From: Bacteroidota bacterium
GTDB taxonomy: Bacteria > Bacteroidota > Bacteroidia > Cytophagales > Cyclobacteriaceae
Assembly: GCA_027297025.1 (NCBI GenBank)
Contig: JAPUIM010000162.1
Span: 1-5,126, forward strand
Direction of reading: 5' to 3'
DNA: 5,126 nt
Each line of letters starts with the position of its first letter. Within the stretch, counting starts at the first letter, position 1. The notes under the pieces are model-generated. The model was not told the DNA's origin and did not search any database. It saw only the letters and a program-made list of their open reading frames with translations. The position numbers were made by a program, and so were the translations under genes. Below, piece by piece: positions 1 to 5,126 of this stretch.

Positions 1-126
1 AGCATCTCCAATGGCGGTCAAATTGATAGATTGATTATAACCCAACTCTCCCACGATCACCGGCCCACAGTGTATGCCAATTCCCATGACTTCCTGAATA
101 TAACAGAGATTGTAGGCATTGATCAT
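1..126 (-). pseudogene. Class III adenylate/guanylate cyclase domain, 5'-truncated remnant (continues off left edge)
   Basis: Reading the minus strand from the ATG at 126-124 gives 42 residues to the window edge. They include MGIGIHCGPVIVGELGY (residues 14-30) and NLTAIGDA (35-42). This is the central strand-turn-strand of class III nucleotidyl cyclases, just before the usual VNxASR segment, which would lie off the left edge. Cyclases of this class make cAMP or cGMP using two metal-binding aspartates. The first of these, in a D-x-(S/T)-GFT type segment, should lie roughly 80-100 residues upstream and is not present here. Upstream of the ATG the frame stays open only to a stop near 196, encoding nothing cyclase-like, and the intact plus-strand AraC gene occupies the space from 174. 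Similarity fades within the first dozen or so residues. I infer a gene that lost its 5' part and is catalytically dead. A short stand-alone product or an assembly join are less likely alternatives. The domain identity is secure; pseudogene status is less so, because the rest of the gene is unseen. Confidence 0.72.
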
Positions 127-173
127 AGGTTCTCGATTCACTTTCAAATTTAAAATTCTTAAATTAAAAAGTG

Positions 174-983
174 ATGACCTATTTGGAATTCAAACCTCAA
201 TGGCCACTATCCGAATTCGTTCAACTTATTTGGGTTTGGGAAGATGCTACAAATGTTCATCATCTTCCGCGGGAGAGGATTGTTCCCGATGGTATTGTCG
301 AACTGGTATTCCATTTCGGAGATCCATTGGTTACTTATTTCCCTGATGATACAGCCAGTATTCAACCGCTCAACTTTGTAATAGCCCAAGTAGAGGAATT
401 TATTGAAATAGAGGCCCAAGGCCCAATCGGACTTATTTCGGTGAGATTTTTTCCCTGGGGGGCCTACCACTTTTTGAATGTACCTATTAAGGAGCTAAAA
501 GATCGCATAATACCCGCTGAGTTTATTTGGAACGATGCGGTTTTGGTATTACAGGATAAAATTTGCTGCGCTTCTAACAATTCAACCAGGATAAATTTAG
601 TCCAGGATTTCTTACTCCATCAATTGAGAAAAAATTTTGTTGATTACCCGGACTTGGATGGCATTGTAAAGTATATCGCCCATACTCATGGTCGAACTCC
701 AATTGAACGGCTGACCAGGGAGATAGGGATGAGCCAAAGAAATTTGGAAAGGAAGTTTAACCATTCGGTTGGGATCTCACCTAAACAATTCTCCCGAATT
801 CACAGATTTTTAGGTGCTTGTAGTGGATTGAAGCAAGCGGATTATTCGAGCCTTACGGATTTTACCTATGACATGGGCTATTACGACCAATCCCATTTTA
901 TCAGGGATTTTAAAGCTTTTTCCGGCATGAATCCCACCGAATTCTTAAACAAGGATCACATCTCTTTCTTGGAGCTGAAATAA
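174..983 (+). CDS. AraC-family transcriptional regulator with DUF6597-like N-terminal domain
   Basis: A 269-residue probable DNA-binding transcription factor. The N-terminal half has the pattern of the DUF6597 domain common in Bacteroidota AraC proteins: PDGIVELVFHFGD at residues 38-50 and VRFFPWGAYHFL at 90-101. This part probably senses a ligand or mediates dimerisation; the ligand cannot be read from the sequence. The C-terminal AraC domain covers about 165-262. Its first helix-turn-helix is around 176-206 (LTREIGMSQRNLERKF, then GISPKQF), and the second is around 224-258 with the family hallmark MGYYDQSHFIRDFKAFSGMNP at 234-254. Length is normal for the family and no frame breaks are seen. 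I chose the ATG at 174 over the GTG directly before it at 171; the upstream stretch is A-rich (AAATTAAAAA), as is common in this phylum. Two exported-protein genes follow on the same strand, the nearer after 76 bases, and are plausible but unproven targets. No clear operator is visible. Confidence 0.9.
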   Translation: MTYLEFKPQWPLSEFVQLIWVWEDATNVHHLPRERIVPDGIVELVFHFGDPLVTYFPDDTASIQPLNFVIAQVEEFIEIEAQGPIGLISVRFFPWGAYHFLNVPIKELKDRIIPAEFIWNDAVLVLQDKICCASNNSTRINLVQDFLLHQLRKNFVDYPDLDGIVKYIAHTHGRTPIERLTREIGMSQRNLERKFNHSVGISPKQFSRIHRFLGACSGLKQADYSSLTDFTYDMGYYDQSHFIRDFKAFSGMNPTEFLNKDHISFLELK

Positions 984-1059
984 ATTTGTCGAATTTTTAC
1001 AATTTTTAACCCCGTCTCTTTCTTTTATTAGCCTCGTTGTCAATATTACTAATGGAACC

Positions 1060-1596
1060 ATGAGAAACTTAATCATAAGTTTGTTTTTGAGCCCCTACCT
1101 GGTATTCGGTCAAAATCCTGATTCAATGGACAGCACCGATTTCCAATCTTTTTATCAATATTTTTTGGGAGAATGGATAGGGCATGAAACTGGAAGATCC
1201 GGGATTGGGAAAGGGGAAAGGACTTATGAGTTTGTCATGAACCAGTATTTAATGATTCATAATACTTCCCGGTTTGAGCCTCAGGAACAAAATCCCCAAG
1301 GTGAAGTCCACCAGGATATTGATTTTTTTAGTTTGGATCGATTTATAAAGAAAATTGTGCTTAGAGAGTTTCACAGTGAAGGGTTTGTCATCAAGTATAC
1401 TTTGGATAGTATTTACCAATCACCAAGAACCTACATTTTTAATTCGGAAAGCTTTGAAAATGCACCCCCGGGTTTTCGGGCCAGATTAACATTGATTATC
1501 CATAGTGATATGGAGTTTGAAGAAATATTCTATTTGGCCCCTCAGGGAAAGGATTTGGAGGAGTTCCTAAGAAATCGATGGAAGTTAAAAAAATGA
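1060..1596 (+). CDS. Exported DUF1579-like (lipocalin/calycin-type beta-barrel) protein, function unknown
   Basis: A 178-residue protein with a short signal peptide: basic MRN start, hydrophobic core LIISLFLSPYLVF, and likely cleavage after VFG (residues 15-17) just before Q18. There is no lipobox, so the mature protein is probably periplasmic and soluble. The mature part begins with FLGEWIGHETGR (35-46), the FLxGxW-type opening typical of DUF1579 and related calycin barrels. Charged strand motifs follow: GERTYEFVMNQ (52-62), GEVHQD (81-86), LREFHSEGFV (101-110) and FEEIFYLAPQGK (153-164). These match what I remember of a small secreted family in which a barrel shows alternating EF/EVH strand patterns; some calycin barrels bind lipid or haem. 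No catalytic residues can be named. The ATG at 1060 gives an intact signal peptide; the ATG at 1052 is in another frame and stops at once. The gene lies between the AraC gene (76-base gap) and the phosphotriesterase-like gene (149-base gap to its chosen start). The 1597-1745 gap is very AT-rich, with no convincing hairpin terminator. Confidence 0.75.
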   Translation: MRNLIISLFLSPYLVFGQNPDSMDSTDFQSFYQYFLGEWIGHETGRSGIGKGERTYEFVMNQYLMIHNTSRFEPQEQNPQGEVHQDIDFFSLDRFIKKIVLREFHSEGFVIKYTLDSIYQSPRTYIFNSESFENAPPGFRARLTLIIHSDMEFEEIFYLAPQGKDLEEFLRNRWKLKK

Positions 1597-1745
1597 GCAT
1601 CCTTTAGACTTTTTTAATGAATTCAATCCCTTTTTATTATTTTTTAAGCAATTTACTTTCAATGTGATCCGATCATTAACCATTAAGATGATTGTGGTGC
1701 AGATATCTTTATGTCACTAATTTGGGGCGTAGACTTCCTATATCC

Positions 1746-2762
1746 ATGAAAAGAAGGGATTTTATACGGATCAGTGGTACATTGGCTGCTAGCCTTATTT
1801 GGCCACGGACTGCATTTGCCAATGATCTAAGGGTCATAACTGTCAACGGGCCCATTGCCTCCCATAAAATGGGTAATACCCTGGAGCATGAACACATTTT
1901 GGTAGATTTCATCGGGGCTGACCAATATGATCCTTCCCGATGGGATCGAGAGGAGGTGGCCTCCCAATTGCTCCCATACCTGAAGGAGTTAAAAAACCTG
2001 GGGTGTAATACTTTGATCGAGTGCACACCTGCCTATTTGGGTAGGGATGTGCAATTGTTGAAAGATCTTTCCCAACAAAGTGGACTCCACATCATTACCA
2101 ATACCGGTTTTTACGGTGCCAGAGATAATAAATACATTCCTGAGTTTGCATTTGAGGCCTCAACTCAGGAGTTGGCCGATATTTGGATTAAGGAATTTGA
2201 GCAAGGCATTGATGGCACCTCTGTGCGTCCTGGTTTCCTTAAGATCAGCGTAAATCCTGGTCCCCTGAGTGAATTGCATCAAAAGCTGGTGCGGGCGGCC
2301 AGCATTACCCATCTCCGAACAGGATTGACCATTGCCTCTCATACCGGTCCCGCCTTACCGGCGTTTGAGGAGTTGGAGATTCTATACCAAGAAGGAGTAC
2401 ATCCATCAGCATTTGTGTGGATACATGCCCAAAATGAAGAGGATAAAAGTAATTACCTTAAAGCAGCAAAAATGGGGGCTTGGATAAGCCTGGATGGACT
2501 GGATGAAACTCGATTAGAGGAGTATATAGAAATGGTGTATATGATGAAAAAAGAGGGCTTTCTTCACAAAACCTTGATTTCTCACGATGGAGGTTGGTAT
2601 GAACCTGGGAAACACTGGGAAGGCCCTATCCGAAAGTACACTGTATTATACCGGCAGTTCCGGCCCAAACTTTTGGAGCAAGGCTTTTCTGAGGAGGACA
2701 CGGATCTTTTGTTTAAAAATAATCCGCAGAAGGCATTCGCCATTCAGATCAGAAAGGCGTAG
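1746..2762 (+). CDS. Tat-exported phosphotriesterase-family metal-dependent hydrolase
   Basis: A 338-residue enzyme of the phosphotriesterase branch of the amidohydrolase superfamily (a TIM barrel with two metals). All expected metal ligands are visible: H48 and H50 in TLEHEHILVD, the lysine that becomes carbamylated (K166 in GFLKIS), H199 in IASHT, H227 in WIHAQNEED, and D281 in ISHDGGW. Members hydrolyse lactones, phosphotriesters or other esters; the substrate here cannot be assigned, and a lactonase-type activity is only a guess. The start at 1746 puts a Tat signal at the very N-terminus: MKRRDFIR, then a hydrophobic stretch to about A25 (WPRTAFA), implying folded export to the periplasm. 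The frame is open further upstream to a TTG at 1692, but those 18 extra residues would bury the Tat motif and look non-coding. Length is normal for the family plus a signal. The preceding exported-protein gene shares its orientation; the next gene is convergent, with 3 bases between the stop codons. The gene is intact. Confidence 0.9.
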   Translation: MKRRDFIRISGTLAASLIWPRTAFANDLRVITVNGPIASHKMGNTLEHEHILVDFIGADQYDPSRWDREEVASQLLPYLKELKNLGCNTLIECTPAYLGRDVQLLKDLSQQSGLHIITNTGFYGARDNKYIPEFAFEASTQELADIWIKEFEQGIDGTSVRPGFLKISVNPGPLSELHQKLVRAASITHLRTGLTIASHTGPALPAFEELEILYQEGVHPSAFVWIHAQNEEDKSNYLKAAKMGAWISLDGLDETRLEEYIEMVYMMKKEGFLHKTLISHDGGWYEPGKHWEGPIRKYTVLYRQFRPKLLEQGFSEEDTDLLFKNNPQKAFAIQIRKA

Positions 2763-2765
2763 TCG

Positions 2766-5126
2766 CTAGCCCCCGATCATCACAAAGGCCCCCCAATAAA
2801 AAGGATCGGGGTGGGAGTCTTTCATTTTATGCAAGGCCCTGCTAAATGCCTTGAATTTTTTTCTGGACTTTAAGTAATCCTCATAAAAATAATTCATTAA
2901 CTGTTGAGTTGCATCATCGTCCACGCTCCATAGGCTCATGATGATAGTATTGGCTCCCGCCACCAGAAAAGCCCTTTGCAGTCCATATACTCCTTCTCCA
3001 TTTTTAACTTCCCCCAATCCGGTTTCACAGGCAGACAGCACTACCAAATCAGTTTGCTCCAAATTGAGGTTCATGGCCTCATAGGCAGTTAAGATCCCAT
3101 CTTCCTGATCTTCCCCTAAGGTTACATCTGCAATCAATCTATTAGCTCCGGCTAAAATAAGTCCCGACCTCAACATGGGATTTTCTACATAACTTTCTGT
3201 CTGATCCTCAGCAGGGCCGGTGTCCTCTATAAAAAAGCCATGAGTGGCGATATGCAGGGTTTGTACATTGCGAACTGATTTTAAGGCCTCTTCTGAAGCC
3301 CGGTCATAGAGAAGGGAGTCGAACGTCAGATTTTGCTGAGCATATTTTTCTGCAATAGACTCGACTTCCCTTTTGGTTCCGGGTAACATGGTGATATGGT
3401 GACCATCGGGAGTGAGTTGAATTAAACTGGTCTTTAAGCCCAAACTGATATCCCCTTGTAAGGCGCCGGTGGGTACCTTTTCTTCCCTTCTTAGGCCCAT
3501 AAATCCACGCAATGATCTAGGTTGGTTCCTCTGCAGCGATTGGTCCGTTGTTGAATCCACAGTAAGGCCCAAGTTATAGTTGGGGTATCCAATCAGTAAG
3601 GCTTTTTGGTTTTTGCCACTTTTGGGTTTCAACTGATTGAGTGCCACCAGGTCTTTTGTATTGCTGAGTAAATGCACCTGGTATTCATCGATGAGGTACC
3701 TTCCGGTTTCCGGATTTTTGAAGGTCCCAATGTTCACCTGGTTGTAAACTCCATCCGGGGAAACATAGATCTTTTTGATGCCAGTCAATTTTTCAGCTAT
3801 AGACTGCCAAAAAACCTGGTATGAATGCTCATCATCAGTTTTAAAACGGATTGTATTGCGGTAATTGGCTAAATAACGGGTTTCCATGGCCCTGCCATTG
3901 CCAATAACCACCATAACCGGATGTTCCTGGGTCTGTTTAGTTACCACTAGTGCGGCATAAAAAACATCATCGGTAAAAATACCACTGGAATCGGGTTTGA
4001 ATTTTCTGAAACGAATGATCTCTATGGCTGCTTCATTGGCCTTCAACTGAAGCTGAATGTCTCTCCAGCTAAGTTGCTGTTGTTCATAGGTGCGGGCGAA
4101 GGTCGAGGAAGCGGCGCCCAGTTCTTTTTCCAATTGATTGGAAGCTCTTTGCAACTCATCCAAATCTCTGTTCCTCTGATTGAGTTCATCAAGGGAAAGA
4201 GAATAAAGTTTGGATAACTCTTCTTTTTGGGCGATCCATTGGTTGTATTTTTCTATTAGCTCTGTGTCCCTGCTACTTAATATATTTTCCCTTACCTTAT
4301 TGGTGGCGTACATGATCAAAGCTTTAGTGGCCAATTGATAATCATACATATGATCAATCAGATTGGGATTTGATTGGCTGCGCACCACAGCATAGGAATT
4401 AAATTCTTCAAATGTGATTTTCAGTTTGGTATTGTAGAATTTGGCCTTTTCGGCTTCACTCAAAGTGGGAAAGAAAGCTTCAATTTGATTAAAATAGTTA
4501 GCGAAGGTTTGGAAAAACAATTGATCGGCTTCCTTATAATTGCCTTTTTTCCAATGATAAATGGCCATCTTTCTCAAACTTTGGGCGAAATCAGGATGGT
4601 TTTCTCCCAATAGTTCTTTTCTTATTTCCATTGAACGTTGCAATAATACTCCTGCATCATCTTCATTACCTAGCCTCAAATAATGGTTGCCCAGATTAAA
4701 TAATGCTTTGGCGTATTCGGGATGATCTTCTCCCAGGATTTCCTTTTGCAGATCAACTGCCTTTTGTAGAAGAAGCAAGGCTTCCTGCTGTTTTCCAATT
4801 TTTTGTAAAAGCAGGGCTTTTTCTTTCAATAAAATGGCGTAATCAGAGTTTTGTGTATCCCCAATTTGTTCGAATATTTGCAGGGCTTGATCGTAATTTT
4901 TTTCGGCTTGATCATATTTTCCCATTTTTGTCAGTACTGAGGCCTGGTTGCCCAAGGAAATTGTGTACATCGGGTTTTCCTCACCGTATAAAATTTTGTC
5001 TTGCTCGATGATCTCAGAGAAAAGATCAGCCGATTGCTCATAAAATCCCAAGCCTTCGTATACTACTGCCAGGTTGTTGAGTATGGTAGGATAATCCGGT
5101 GTATCATCATCCCCTGATAGATCGAG
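2766..5126 (-). CDS. TPR-CHAT protein, putative caspase-like cysteine peptidase (5' end beyond right edge)
   Basis: Partial gene: 786 codons plus a TAG stop (2768-2766), with the frame open to base 5126, so the true start is outside the window. The TTG at 5051 is internal, because TPR sequence continues upstream of it. Residue numbers count from base 5126. Residues 11-212 are tetratricopeptide repeats of the 42-residue kinesin-light-chain type, probably for protein binding. A helical linker follows, with a likely coiled coil at about 295-350 (KEELSKLY, LDELQRASNQLEKELG), then the pre-CHAT segment AAIEIIRFRKF near 365. The CHAT domain runs from about 400 to the C-terminus. It contains YVSPDGVYNQ near 458, His629 in LHIATHGFF and Cys700 in VLSACETGLGE, the catalytic dyad of caspase-like CHAT peptidases, then GLQRAFLVAGA, SLWSVDDDAT and the terminal PFYWGAFVMIGG. 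No signal peptide or membrane segment is seen in the visible part, but the N-terminus is missing, so location is unknown. CHAT proteins act in regulated proteolysis, including Csx29 of type III-E CRISPR; no Cas gene is near. Physiological substrate unknown. Confidence 0.92.
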   Translation of the reverse strand, partial: LDLSGDDDTPDYPTILNNLAVVYEGLGFYEQSADLFSEIIEQDKILYGEENPMYTISLGNQASVLTKMGKYDQAEKNYDQALQIFEQIGDTQNSDYAILLKEKALLLQKIGKQQEALLLLQKAVDLQKEILGEDHPEYAKALFNLGNHYLRLGNEDDAGVLLQRSMEIRKELLGENHPDFAQSLRKMAIYHWKKGNYKEADQLFFQTFANYFNQIEAFFPTLSEAEKAKFYNTKLKITFEEFNSYAVVRSQSNPNLIDHMYDYQLATKALIMYATNKVRENILSSRDTELIEKYNQWIAQKEELSKLYSLSLDELNQRNRDLDELQRASNQLEKELGAASSTFARTYEQQQLSWRDIQLQLKANEAAIEIIRFRKFKPDSSGIFTDDVFYAALVVTKQTQEHPVMVVIGNGRAMETRYLANYRNTIRFKTDDEHSYQVFWQSIAEKLTGIKKIYVSPDGVYNQVNIGTFKNPETGRYLIDEYQVHLLSNTKDLVALNQLKPKSGKNQKALLIGYPNYNLGLTVDSTTDQSLQRNQPRSLRGFMGLRREEKVPTGALQGDISLGLKTSLIQLTPDGHHITMLPGTKREVESIAEKYAQQNLTFDSLLYDRASEEALKSVRNVQTLHIATHGFFIEDTGPAEDQTESYVENPMLRSGLILAGANRLIADVTLGEDQEDGILTAYEAMNLNLEQTDLVVLSACETGLGEVKNGEGVYGLQRAFLVAGANTIIMSLWSVDDDATQQLMNYFYEDYLKSRKKFKAFSRALHKMKDSHPDPFYWGAFVMIGG
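2771..2811. repeat. 8-bp inverted repeat at the convergent gene junction, possible weak terminator
   Basis: CCCCGATC at 2771-2778 pairs perfectly with GATCGGGG at 2804-2811 across a 25-base spacer. It lies just past the stop of the phosphotriesterase-like gene and inside the last codons of the TPR-CHAT gene. On the plus strand it is followed by a moderately T-rich run (TCTTTCATTTTAT, about 2818-2830), so it could help end transcription of the upstream gene. The loop is long and no clean U-tract follows directly. Part of it encodes the conserved CHAT C-terminus, so it may be coincidence. Confidence 0.3.
4491..5096 (-). repeat. Array of five 42-residue (126-base) TPR units within the TPR-CHAT gene
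   Basis: Counting residues from base 5126, unit boundaries fall at exact 42-residue steps, marked by prolines at positions 10, 52, 136 and 178 (contexts DTP, EENP, EDHP, ENHP). The boundary at 94 has NS instead of HP. Each unit carries the pattern of a leading helix (LNNLAVVYEGLG, LGNQASVLTKMG, LKEKALLLQKIG, LFNLGNHYLRLG, LRKMAIYHWKKG) followed by a second helix with conserved alanine positions, ending mostly in (L/I)LGE(D/N)HP. The fifth unit loses its C-terminal part around residue 212, where the linker begins. More units probably lie beyond the right edge. The repeat is at protein level; DNA copies have diverged, so this is not a recent tandem duplication. Confidence 0.85.

Noticed and set aside
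207..470. Minus-strand 87-codon open frame inside the AraC gene, considered as a frameshifted upstream half of the cyclase
   Set aside because: The translation has no cyclase motifs and lies antisense to well-conserved AraC sequence; it is a shadow frame.
1597..1660. T-rich runs after the small exported-protein gene as an intrinsic terminator
   Set aside because: No GC-rich hairpin precedes the T runs.
1691..1724. Possible Bacteroidota promoter (TTG near 1692, TAATTTG at 1718-1724) before the phosphotriesterase-like gene
   Set aside because: The -7 element is one base short of TAnnTTTG and the spacing is about 23 rather than about 19 bases; too weak to annotate.
4374..5011. Two plus-strand open frames opposite the TPR region
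   Set aside because: They are antisense shadows of the TPR-CHAT gene, with no recognisable domain and no upstream signals.
5049..5051. TTG as the start codon of the TPR-CHAT gene
   Set aside because: The frame continues without a stop to base 5126 and encodes the first helix of a TPR unit (LNNLAVVYEGLG), so the real start is beyond the window.
2766..5126. Type III-E CRISPR (Csx29-like) assignment for the TPR-CHAT protein
   Set aside because: No CRISPR repeats or Cas genes are visible, and TPR-CHAT proteins are widespread in Bacteroidota without CRISPR.

Overview
The window looks like chromosomal DNA of a member of the Bacteroidota, probably Cytophagia and close to the Cyclobacteriaceae. This is inferred from the moderately low GC, the absence of Shine-Dalgarno sequences before the genes, A/T-rich upstream regions, and the gene families present (an AraC regulator of the DUF6597 type and a large TPR-CHAT protein). 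No marker gene fixes the genus.

Layout, left to right. Positions 1-126 on the minus strand encode the middle of a class III adenylate/guanylate cyclase domain. The N-terminal part of that domain is absent, because an intact plus-strand gene starts only 47 bases away. This is best read as a 5'-truncated cyclase remnant whose 3' part lies left of the window. Three plus-strand genes follow: an AraC-family regulator (174-983), a small exported beta-barrel-like protein resembling DUF1579 (1060-1596), and a Tat-exported enzyme of the phosphotriesterase family with a complete binuclear metal site (1746-2762). The right half (2766-5126, minus strand) is a large TPR-CHAT protein, a putative caspase-like cysteine peptidase, whose start lies beyond the right edge. 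It meets the phosphotriesterase-like gene tail to tail with 3 bases between the stop codons.

How the genes work together is uncertain. The three plus-strand genes share orientation with gaps of 76 and 149 bases, so they could be a loose regulator-plus-exported-proteins cluster, but nothing in the sequence proves co-transcription. The CHAT gene is oppositely oriented, so any operon partner (an effector or a substrate) must lie to the right of the window. I see no rRNA, tRNA, CRISPR array, insertion sequence or attachment site. The most interesting items are the intact CHAT His/Cys dyad with its regular 42-residue TPR array, and the decapitated cyclase at the left edge. Neither amounts to a demonstrated new system on this evidence.
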